Assembly: GCF_033807715.1 (NCBI RefSeq)
Contig: NC_084590.1
Span: 8,012,327 to 8,076,326, forward strand
Reading direction: 5' to 3'
Source of the DNA: Cololabis saira
Taxonomy: Eukaryota; Chordata; Actinopteri; Beloniformes; Belonidae
DNA: 64,000 nucleotides
The notes under the pieces were generated by a model. The model worked only from the letters and a program-made list of their open reading frames with translations. It made no database searches and had not been told where the DNA came from. The position numbers and the translations under genes were made by a program. Shown here in pieces: positions 49,250 to 60,300 of the stretch (its first letter is position 1; each line of letters starts with the position of its first letter).

Positions 49250-49400
49250 CGGAGCCCCTCTTGTGACATTTGAAAAAAATAAAAAATAATGCGTGGCCAC
49301 GAGTTAATATCTCATGGCCACGCATTAATTATCTCGTGGCCACGAGTTATTAATGCGTGGCCACGCATTATTTTATTTTTTTTAACCAAGGGGCTCCGTA
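49250..49400. mobile_element. Short palindromic MITE with repeated tggccacg words
   Basis: The ends acggagcccctcttg and aaggggctccgt are inverted. Inside, gcgtggccacg and ctcgtggccacgag recur four times in alternating orientation, so nearly the whole 150 bp is self-complementary. Confidence 0.8.
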
Positions 49401-49406
49401 GATGTA

Positions 49407-49736
49407 CGGAAGAGTATCAGGGCCATGCAGGAGAAAAAGTATTTGAGAGGGAAAGATTTTTTTTTATCGTGCATTTCGAGAAAAAAGTCAAAATGTCGAG
49501 AAAAAAGTCGAAATGTGGAAATTAATGTTGAAATACAATTTCGAGAAAAAAGTCCAAATGTGGAGATTAATGATGAAATACAATTTCAAGAATTAAGTCG
49601 AAATTTCGTGTATAAAGTCGAAATTTTGTGAATAAAGTTGAAATACATTTAGACTTTTTTCTCGAAGTGCATAATGAAAAAAAAATCATCCTCCCCTAAA
49701 ATATTACTTTAATTTTTCTCCTGCCAGGCCCTGATA
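49407..49736. mobile_element. Palindromic agtatcagggcca MITE, copy 2
   Basis: The ends tacggaagagtatcagggcc and ccaggccctgata are inverted. The interior has gagaaaaaagtcgaaatgt-type units reversing orientation. It is the same family as 7213-7637 and starts only a few bases after the end of another MITE. Confidence 0.8.
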
Positions 49737-49737
49737 C

Positions 49738-50086
49738 AGGCAGGCAGCACAGTGGCGTAGTGGTTAGCACTGTTGTCTCACAGCAAGAAGGTCCCCGGTT
49801 CGACTCCCAGCAGGGTCTTTCTGTGTGGAGTTTGCATGTTCTCCCTGTGCTTGCCTGGCTCTTCCTCCCACAGTCAAGCATCCTAGTTAATTGGTGATTC
49901 TAAATTGCCTGTAGGTGTGAGTGTGTTTGGTTGTTTGTGTGTTTATATGTGGCCCTGCGATGGACTGGTGACCTATCCAGGTTGTAACCCCTGCCTCTCA
50001 CCTGAACTAGCTGGGATAGACTCCAGCAGACCCCCGTGACCCTGCAAAGGATAAAGCAGGTATAGGTATATAATGGATGGATGAAA
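49738..50086 (+). mobile_element. tRNA-derived SINE, near complete
   Basis: A tRNA-like head has an A box (tggcgtagtggttagcactg) and a B box (ggttcgactcc). The conserved body is gtgtggagtttgcatgttct to ctaaattgcctgtaggtgtg to ggccctgcgatggactggtg. The tail gaccctgcaaaggataaagc with (tgga)2 is shared with L2-type LINE ends. It resembles fish V-SINE/Mermaid-type elements; the exact family is uncertain. Confidence 0.82.
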
Positions 50087-50256
50087 TATAAAATTTTTCA
50101 CCAGGCCTGGTTTGCGTGCATTTGCGTGCATTTGGTGACTTTTGGGGCAAAAAGGCCCTCATTTCGTTGGAAAAATAAAAACGAGAAAAAAAAACCCATT
50201 TAATTCCTACAGATACAACAGGGCCTTCACACTGTAAGTGCTCAGGCCCTAATAAT
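50086..50256. mobile_element. 3' fragment of the aagctgcaagcagcg repeat family
   Basis: aaatttttcaccaggcctgg to cctacagatacaacagggcc to tgctcaggccctaa matches the last part of the nested repeat at 15640-17396. Confidence 0.7.
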
Positions 50257-50403
50257 AAAAATAATAATAACTGTGATAACAGTAGTAATAATAATAGTAA
50301 TAATAATGTTAATAATAATAATGACAGCTCTGAAAACAGAAAGTGAAAAGATGCTAAAGAAACCGATTCAGGTTGTCATTTCATCTCATGCATGTGATAC
50401 TCT

Positions 50404-50599
50404 TTATTGTGAAGGGGCAGCGGAAGTGGCGGCGCGGGCCGTGCTGTGATTGACAGGTGAAGACAGGTGCAAGCCGGTGGAGGGCGGAGCTCTTATTGTG
50501 GAGGGTCAGCGGAAGCGGCGTCTTGGGTCGTGCCGTGTGTTGACAGGTGTTGACAGGTGCAGCGGTTCTCCGTCAGCCTCCATTCCTCCGACCAGCATC
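50404..50599 (+). promoter_or_regulatory. efhd1: efhd1 GC-rich 5' flank/5'UTR with 90-bp duplicated segment and paired CAGGTG E-boxes
   Basis: A segment starting ttattgtg at 50404 recurs at 50493 with scattered differences. Both copies end in two CAGGTG hexamers 10 bp apart (50454, 50464 and 50544, 50554), so the two pairs are exactly 90 bp apart. CAGGTG is the E2-box bound by Snail/ZEB and some bHLH proteins. The region is CpG-dense and runs into exon 1 without a TATA box. The transcription start is not determined, so the second copy may be 5'UTR. Confidence 0.5.
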
Positions 50600-50925
50600 A
50601 TGGCATCGGACGAGCTGGCCAGGAAGCTGCAGTCGCGGCTCGCCGCCGCGCAGCAGCCGGAGCCGCAGCCGGACCCCGGAGCCGGAGACGGAGGAGCCGG
50701 GCCGGGACCCGGCCCCGGGCCGAGCCCGGTCCGAGCTGCCCCCGCCGCGGCGGCCGCGGAGCCCCGCGCCTCCTCCCCCAGCGAGCTGAGCTCCGCGCTG
50801 AGCCGCCGGCTGGACATCCAGGACGGCAGCGCCAGCCCCAACCCCAACCGCGTCTTCAACCCCTACACGGAGTTCAAGGAGTTCTCCCGCAGGCAGATCA
50901 AAGACATGGAGGCCATGTTCAGAAA
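50600..50925 (+). CDS. efhd1: efhd1 coding exon 1
   Basis: 326 coding bases from ATG to donor gtaag, leaving in phase 2. It encodes the variable Pro/Gly/Ala-rich N-terminus and the conserved RVFNPYTEFKEF and RRQIKDMEAMFRK lead-in to the first EF hand. It is very GC-rich and lies inside a CpG-dense promoter region. An in-frame ATG at 50450 would add 50 residues with no family resemblance, so 50600 was chosen. Confidence 0.87.
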
Positions 50926-51357
50926 GTAAGACCCCCTCCTCCTGTTTACCTGCGCGCTTGAATGAGGCGCGTGATTAACGGGATTAAAGCGCCACCGCTC
51001 ACGTGCCGCCTCCAGGTAAACACGGGGGCGCGCGCCCGCGCTCGCTCGGGGGGCGCGTGCCTGTTATAATAGTGCGATAAAGAATGACAAACACAGATTT
51101 AAAACGCACTTTAGGTGCGTTGCTTTTCACAAGGAGCTAAAGAGCGATGCTCTGGTATGAGTCGTGGTGCGTTGGTGCGCTGTGACGCGCCGTGACGCAT
51201 TATTATTATTATTATTTATTTATTTATTCTCAATTCTTTTATTCGTGTCAAAGGTTCATTATAAAACAAACATGACAAACTTACATTCCATACAAATACA
51301 TTCTGTTCTGTTTTCAGAGCTATCATTATTATTATTATTATCATTATTATTGCTATT

Positions 51358-51390
<33 letters not shown>

Positions 51391-54300
51391 GTCATCGTCA
51401 TCGTCGTCGTCGTCGTCATTATTATTATTATTATTATTATTTTGTGTAGACTTATGATACTTCATTTGTTCTTTTTGTATATTCTATTCAGTTATAAGGT
51501 GGGTAGATAAGCTTTATGCTTCAAGCCCAGACCTTTTCGGTCAAATAATCACAATGTTGACCAGGGAAAAACCTGTGTTATCTTGTTTGTTGATTTTTGT
51601 TTGTGATTGACCAAAATAAATATTAACTAACTAACTAACATATATATACACACACCCAAACACATACATACACATGCACATACACATGCACTGTTCGGAT
51701 ATGACACATACATACACACACACACACACAAATGTTATATGAATATCAATAATAACACATCCTCACACCTATATACACTGATATAAATACACTGGACACT
51801 GTATGTAAACCTGAGAATAAAGTGACTAGAGATTGAATATCCCATGACAATTATACAGTAATATTATATGAAAATAAGGTGCAAACAATAATAAATAAAT
51901 TAAATATATGACATTTAAGTAAAATAATACAACAAAGTCCATCTTACAAGGGGTAAATAAGGATAGCAGTCTTCTAAATCAGTGGGAAAATGTCTTAACA
52001 CTTCATACATTTTTTGTGCTTTTGTTTCAGTTATTAGTTTTAAAGATTTTAAATATAATCCAAATTTGTTTAAAAAAAACAACAAATTTGGGAGATGACT
52101 TGAAATATCTATTTTAATGAATAAAGAATTAAGCTAAACAGAAGATTACATTACAACAGAGTTCATCACTTTTGTTTTGTAAAAACATGCCAAATGTTAT
52201 TTTATCTCTAGAAATAGAAGTTGGGAAGGATAAAATCCTTCGCTTTATCCATTTGTGAATGTCGCGCCAGAACATAAGTACCACACCACATTAGAAAAAT
52301 ATATGCTCCGTAGTCTCTTTCATTTTCACAGAATGAACAAATATCGCTGTGACGCATTATGACAACATGGTGAATTCCCCCACAGTGCAATGCAGCGTGA
52401 CGACATGGCCCCAAACGCTCGTGAACGTTAGAGATTTTAGTGTAGATGCTGCGGATTCACCATATAACCATCCTCTGTTGCCATGGTAACAGCTGAGCGA
52501 TGGCACACCACTAGGGCTGCAGCTATCCAATATTTTGGTTATTGATTATTCAATTGGTTATTTGATTAATCAGACACTTACTTTTGTTCAATGAAAGCCT
52601 GATTATGAATATACAATAGAAAACAAGTTCACTTCCTAAAAAATGAAAAAAAAGTAGAAAAAACTTCCTTGATGAGAAAAATGTACATTTATTTACATAT
52701 TTTGCAAACTAGTGAACTGTTTGTTAAATCTTCCAATAAAAATAAATAAAATTACTTCAAACTTAACATATCCTGAGACATAAAATTAAATAAAATTGTT
52801 TCCCACTTATTTAAAAATATTCTTAAACGCTACGTTAAATTGTTCAACTTCACATCAGAACCAAGACATTTAAACAGAAATGCTGTGGACCGGGACCTGG
52901 ACCACCAGTCTTACACCGTGTGGGCCGGGATTCGGTCACCTCCAGGAAGACGCCAGTTCACTCAGCTGAGCTATGATGCCAACTAATGTTAGTCTACATT
53001 TATTCTGACCAAAGGTATAAACATCTGGAACATGTGGCGCCGCAGCTCCGACCCAGTGCCACCAGGACCCTTGAGCAGCTGACTCTCGGTACCCGACTGC
53101 GGTCCTCGGGTCCTGGGGCCTTTCAGGGCTGGGCCCCTGCAGAGGTCCGGTATGTCAGGGTGGTCTGGAGCACGGCCCGGCCGGAGGCTGCCAGGATTAC
53201 CGGCTGACGCGCTGGAGGTCATTCCCAGTCAGGGAACGGCCATGACGCCTACTTTGAACATTCCTGGAATGTTGCGGGTGCATTGTAACCCAGGGAACCA
53301 GTGAAGCTCTGTTTGGGCGTCTGGCCGCTCTTCCTCACAAACACATGCCGTCCTGAGTGAAACAGCCTTTGCTGACATGGTTCCAACGTTTCCTGAAACG
53401 TTTCCTGTGTTTCTCATTTGCAGGTATGACACCGGGAGAGACGGCTTCATCGACCTGATGGAGCTGAAACTCATGATGGAGAAGCTGGGGGCTCCACAGA
53501 CCCACCTGGGCCTGAAGAACATGATCAAGGAGGTGGATGAAGACTTTGATGGCAAGCTGAGCTTCAGGGAGGTGAGAAGTGTCCTCTTTGCTCAGGTTCT
53601 GGAGCGTTGGGGATTGAAAACACAGACATGTGTGAGTGTTGAGAAGGTGAAAGGAGGACATGCAGCTGCTGTTTTCTTTGGGAACTGAAACAGTCCTTCA
53701 GTCCTCTCACCAGAGGAGCAGAATCTGGGCCATCCATCCCATGAATATGTGAACTAGATAGAGACGAGGAAGTTTCAGAGTGACTTTGGGCCAGTAGACT
53801 AGTTTGAGACTAGGGGGGTTTCAGACTGAGCAGGGACATGTGGACTAGATAGAGACTTGGGGGTTTCATAGTGACCGAGCACCAGAAGACTAGATAGACT
53901 AGGAATGTTTCAGGGTAACCATGGACCAGTACACTAGATGGAGACTATTAGGGGTGTAACAATATATCGTGCCACGAAATTTCACGATACGTGTCGCGGA
54001 GGTGACAAACTGTAGCTGATATTAGGTTATTAATATGAATATATTGTGTTGACTAGTAACATCCTATTGGTGCAGCGGGATCACCTGACGACCGCGCCTC
54101 GACCCGCCGACCAAAATCTGACTCCGCTCAGAAGAAACTAGTTCCGTTTTGCGGTCCTGATCACGGGACTCTTGCAGGGTTTTGAGATTCAAACTTATAC
54201 TTCTAAGGTGAGCAAGAATCAATCTGTTTTATGATGTAAAGATTGTGTCGTCCCCAAAGGTGGGAGGATGAAACGATAACGGGGTTCACCTTACGGCATC

Positions 54301-57300
54301 AGGCTGGAGCAGGTGAAGCTCTTAGCTCTGTCATAACCTAAATAACTTTTCATAGTTGATTTATTTACTTTTATTTATGTATTAAATTTTAGTTGTTAAA
54401 TTTCTAGAAAAGAAAAAAGTCAAGTCAAGATTATTACATGAGAGAAACTATTCAGTTTGTGGCAAAATATATTTACTTGTATGAAACTGAAGATGCATTT
54501 CTCTTTAAAACTTAAACAGTTATAAAGCATTACAAACTGTAACAATAGGGCAAACACACAGCATTGTTTTGTATTTTGTGTCTTTCAAATAAAAGACATT
54601 TTTTTCCAGTCATATGTTCCTCATTCAAGGTTGTTAAAAAAAAAATACTGCTATATCGTATCATTATCGTGACCTCAATATCGGGTATCGTACCGTATCG
54701 TGAGATTAGTGGATCGTTACACCCCTAGAGACTATGGGGGTTTCAGAATGACCGTGGACCAGAAGACCAGATGGAGACCAGGGTTGGTACTTGGACTGCC
54801 ACTTTGAACCAGTCTAGCTTGTCCACGGTTGCTCAGATCAGGTGCAGTTGTTGCGGGACGTAGGTGGAAGGCACCAGGTCCTGAGGGTCTGCTGGGGAAC
54901 TGGTCTCAGCAGCGGCAGGGACAGCAGATGGGGTGGACGTCCTCCAGGGACCATACCCTTCTGTGGACCCAGATGGGTGTAAACTAGTGATGCACCGAAA
55001 TGAAAATTTGTGGCCGAAACCGAAACCGAAAATAATAATAAACACTTGGCCGAATACCGAACATGGTTCTTCGCAGTTTTTCATTTATTTTGCCGATTTT
55101 GTCACCATTGCATAAATCAAATACATTTGATTTAGGCATGCTTTTAAAAGAAAAAAATCTTTTACAAAATTACAAGGTAGAAAACATTTGTTGACCATAA
55201 AAAACTGAACATTTTTTAATTTCCCAGCATTTCTTAAATATTCCAGCAGACATTATACCAGCAAAGAACAATAACTTAAAATAAATAAATTAGCTAAATA
55301 CATTTTTTGGCCATCTTTGAGCTTACGTTAGGCTTAACTGACTGAACATTGTAACATAGGCCTTAAAACAATAAAAATGCATTAAAGCGCTCAGGGTTTT
55401 TTATCATTTCAAATGATAAATCAAACTTGTAGCTGAAAGACTTTGCAGATGTGCCCCCTCTAGATATTTGAGCAGAACATTCATTGCAAACAGCCATTCT
55501 TGTATTATTCTGTGCCACTCTAAAATACTTCCACACTGCTGACATGTTTGCACCGCACCACTTCACTCCACGCTCTTCCACGTTTGATTTCGTCATCTAA
55601 ACGCACCTGTAATAGATTGATTTATGTTGTTTTGGTTCCACCTGCTGGTGAATGTTAGGTAAAATTCTTATGTGGTTAGTTTTTGGTTGGCCAACGATTT
55701 ATGTGGTGCGCAACAGTTACGGAGCGGCCAGTCTATTTATATTACAACGCCGTTATTAATTGTTCGTTTTTTTTCCCACTTATTCCACCGAACACCGAAA
55801 GTGTTTTTTTGCCATTTTCGGCCGAACAATTTCGGTTACCGAACAATCGGTGCATCACTAGTGTAAACCAGAATGCACACAGCTGTGTCCACATTTCAAA
55901 CCTGTCCCCACTGCATTGGACAGGACTCAGGTTCAGGTCCAGAGGGGGGCGTGGGGGTGGCAGCTGCTGAAGGTGTGTGAACATGTTCCTCCTGCAGTTC
56001 CTGCTCATCTTCCGCCGAGCTGCTGCCGGAGAGCTGCAGGAGGAGAGCGGTCTGATGGCGCTCGCCCGGCTGTCGGAGATCAACGTGTCCACCGAGGGCG
56101 TGATGGGGGCCAAAGACTTCTTCGAAGCCAAGGTAGGTCTTCGATGGTAGTCGTGGTGGTCCACGTTCCTGAGTTGGGATGGGAATTGATACGATTTTTA
56201 CGATTGCAATTCCATTTTTGATTCTGCTTAACGATTTGGTTCTTTATCGATTGCCTTATCGATTCTCACTTGGGGAAAAAAGAACAATGAGGCAAATGGT
56301 GCTAATATGATAGGCAGTGTCCGTTAGTTACTTAGTTACCTGCAGTATTATTAGCCAAGGACATGCTAACGTTGCTGCTGCTGCTGCTGGGTTGAGAATC
56401 ACTGACGTTGGTCCGGAGCAGATCGAAAACGCCAGTCATTGATTGTTATTGCTGCTGTGTGCACTTATGTTTTTGCATGTTGGTAGTATTTCCTCCCTCT
56501 GACGAAATATTGACTTGGCAAGTATTGCAAGTTGTCTTTTTAACTGAAATGTTACCGGACTGTCAAGCGTTTGATCCCTTGGTCGCCATGTTTCTTTCAT
56601 CGTTCTTTTTTTTGATTTTCACTTACACATAAACAAAACATTAAACATTCCCTCCCAACAGCGAACTTCCCTTACCCCTGCTGTCACTCAATGACGTTAG
56701 GCTTAACTCTGCTTACAGAAATTTTACAACATATGTTTGTATAACAAAAATTATACACTTAGGGCCAAATCCACAAAAGGATTGCGCGGCTTTTGCGGCC
56801 GCTAAACCGGTGCAAATGAGACAAAAAGAGAGCGTCTAATTCACAAAGCACTCGCAAAGGGCGAATTGCTCCACAAACTGCGCTGCCAAGCAAATAGTGG
56901 CAGTCTGCGCCGGTGCCATTTGCATGCATGTAAATTAGGTAATATTCATACATTCGGCGCAAAATTGCCCCCTTTCTATGCAAATAAGCCTCATTGCAAA
57001 AAGCGTCTAATTCACAAAGGCCAGCGCTATTTGCCACACGCAAAAATAGTGGAGCAAATACCGTCTTTCAGAAGCGTGTATTAAACTGCGCGCAAACTCC
57101 TCACTCCCCGTCTGTCTCTGTTTCTCTCTCTCTTCAATGTCATTCAAGCCTGTGTGATACTGAATGATATTAAAGGTGAAATCTACAGTCAGACATGACT
57201 GTACACAGTCAGATCAAGTGGGGTTGTGGACTTATCGCGGATTTAAAAATAAAAATAACAGGACGGAGCTCAGGATTCATCCATAAAGGGGCTGCTTTAT

Positions 57301-60300
57301 TACAAACAATTCCACCATATAAACATATCAGTGTTTCCCCTAGAATTTTTTTCAGGCCCGGTGGTACCCACCGAAAAAATCCTAAACAGATGAGGCGCAT
57401 GGGACGGCATATTGGACATGTAGCAATATAACAAAGTTTTACATTAAAAATCATTGTAGGCCTATATTGCTGAATGATATCACTTCAATGAAATAATAAG
57501 ATTTAATCTAACCTTTAACCAAAGTGTCATGGGCCAGAAAGGTCTGACCCCATATGAGCATTGAGCATCTTTTCTATATATTTCAGAGGGATCTCTATGA
57601 AAACCCTCTGGGATGGTCCTCTTTTAACGGCTGCTTGTGCTGACGGCATATGTGACAAAACATCCCTATTCACAATTGAGATTATATCAGTTATAAATAA
57701 TTTAAACATTGTAGAAGATTTTTTTTCCCGTTTTGTTATAACAGAGTTACATGCATTTGACTGGGGGAAAAATGAACCTTTAGTGGTTCTACTGGAAAGA
57801 CAATCTATTGTCTGTGTTATTTTCGTCATTATTGCTTACCAAAAAAAGAAGCTCTATCAGAACAAAAATGTAAGCTAAACAACAAATTGGAAATTTACCA
57901 TGGGGAGTGTGGTACAACTAAGGGCTGTATTTATGGTTATTAAGCAATTTGGGATCCCAGCCAGATGTTTAAATGCGTTGTTTTTTACTGGGTCACCAGT
58001 CGGACCGGTTCAGGCTCATACATGGCTGGCGCTAGGACCCCGCGGACGCCTGGTGCGCTGTTTTTTCCGCCATGCTTCCCTGCAGCGTCTCATGCAAACA
58101 CAAACACACGGACCTGGCAGAAACATTTCTTTATATCATGTTGTCTGTCACCCGCGATATTTTTCTTTTTTTTTTTGGCTAGCTACAAACTCTATACATC
58201 CCATAATATATAATAATATGCCTGCGCTCTCAGCAGCGTTACTAGGAACGAAGCAGGTTGACTCCCGTTGCAGAACAGCGCTGCACAGAGCCTCCTAAAC
58301 GTAAATGATCATTGATTTTTTTTTTAGGCCTGGCGGGGGGTCTCGTTGGCCTGGCGGCCCCGCCAGGCCTATATAATGGTAGGGGAAACACTGCATATAA
58401 ATCTAGAATGTGTGTGTTTAACAGCTGACCTGTAGGTGTGTGTAGCAAAACACAGAACATGAATTACCGTCAGATCCTGATCTGGGACCTCATCTATAAA
58501 GCTTGCTTGCGCACAAAAAGGGCCTGAAAGATGCGGCGACGCGCACTGTACGGTGGGCGTGCCGTACCCTACGCCGTATGCTCTGCGTCGATTTAACGCG
58601 GAACCATAAATAAGCCTTGAACAGCACTGAGGGAGGAGGGAGGAGGGGGAGCGGGGCTCTTCGCACAGTGTCTTGAGGATTTACAGGCTGAGCCCAGGGG
58701 TGGGCTGGCCATTTTTTTTTTCACATTTTTTTCGTTTTTTCCCTTATAAATATCAACAGTCACGTTCCATTACAGACCTAAATGTGTACTAGTCTGTGCA
58801 TATCAATAAATATATGTGCAATGATGCGCGTGTCTGTTGTTCAGTACAACTGATCAGACCAAGCGCGGACACAAGCTGCTCTGATCCAGACGGTGGAGTT
58901 GGAACAAACTGTCACACAATGTCGAGAGAACGAGACAGGATCAGGAAATTTCCATCAGGGGATGAAAAAAGAAAAAAACTAAAGAAAATGGAAGAGTTTA
59001 ATGTCTCTCTGAAAGGCTCGTTTGATAAATTTGTTACAAAAATCACCGATCCGACCGGGTCTCAAGCAGCCGCGGGGCCCCGCATCGAGGCAAGCCAAAT
59101 GATGATGAGGCAGGGGAAGGTATCCAGTATTTTGCTAATTGGAGAGTTAAAATTGCACATATAGACACTCGATCCAACCCGAAAAACCCAAAGAATTTCG
59201 CGCAAGGGGCCCCCCCGGCCATTCCACACAGGGCCTCGCAAATCTCCCAGGCAGCTCTGGCTGGAGTAGTCACAACATTAGAGCGCGTGGCTTATTATTG
59301 ATATTATTATTGATAGGCTACTATTTGAAGAATGATGAGTTCATATTCAATATCTTATATATTCTATAAAACTAAATTAGCAACTCCAAATTTATGTTGC
59401 TTTTTTGACAGGGACAGTGGTGTTTGGATTCCTGATTGTCACTAAATTTTAATAATGCTGTGATTATTAGTGGGTGGGTGAAATAATACATCAATCTTTT
59501 TGGAGAAATGTTTACCTACAGTGATGCCATCGCAGCAAAGACTTTGTATACATATATTGGAAGAACCCACTGTTTAGGCAATTCATGGTCATTAGTTAGT
59601 AAAAACAGAGGCAGGGCTGCATTCCCCCTGTTTAAAATGGTCAAATATGATGATATCAGCCTGAAAATCACAGGACTTATCTGTGGTGGTGAAAGAAGTC
59701 AGCAGTATGAATTTGAAAGATGTGTGAGCATCCCTTCATGATAAACAGAGGGGGAATGCATTCTGACAGCAGTATTTCACGCTGTCAGAATGCATTCCCC
59801 CTGTTTAAAATGGGTAAATATATCATTGTAGATATCTGAAATGTTCTTTTTGACTAGGAAGAATTGAATTACAGATATCTGCAATACATATCCAGTCTAG
59901 CTATTAAATGTTAAAACGGCTTGCCATACAAGTTTGCTGGTCTACTCAGAAACAGTACTAAGTACATCTATAACGGGACTGGGGGGGATGGTGTAGGTTT
60001 AGGTTTATTAGACAAGAACATACACACCAACAAGACAGTGTACAAGCGGTGTCACAAGAACGTTTGTTTTCATTCATAGGCTTCATTTTCTTTCCATCAA
60101 TACCTGGTGGGCCGGTCTAGGCTCAAAATGCCCGGGCCGATTTTTTGTCCCAGTCCAGCCCTGGCTGAGCCTACCGTTAGTTCTTAAACTGTAAAAAAAA
60201 AAAAAAAACGGGGGGAGAGAGACAAAAGCATGAGTTTGAAAAGTGGGGGGGCATGTCCCTCCTGTTCCCAGTGGAAATTGCGCCCTTGCGCCTCACAGCG

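Noticed and set aside
49750..49822. A functional tRNA gene
   Set aside because: Has A and B boxes but no complete cloverleaf, and continues into a conserved SINE body and LINE-type tail.
50450..50599. Upstream in-frame start giving 50 extra residues for the EF-hand protein
   Set aside because: The extra residues do not resemble the family, whereas MASDELARKLQ at 50600 does; the stretch is a duplicated GC-rich promoter/5'UTR segment.
51164..51465. Frames with poly-Ser, poly-Asp or poly-Met
   Set aside because: Trinucleotide microsatellite in an intron.
57561..57878. 105-codon frame inside the nested element
   Set aside because: No recognisable domain; kept as transposon interior.
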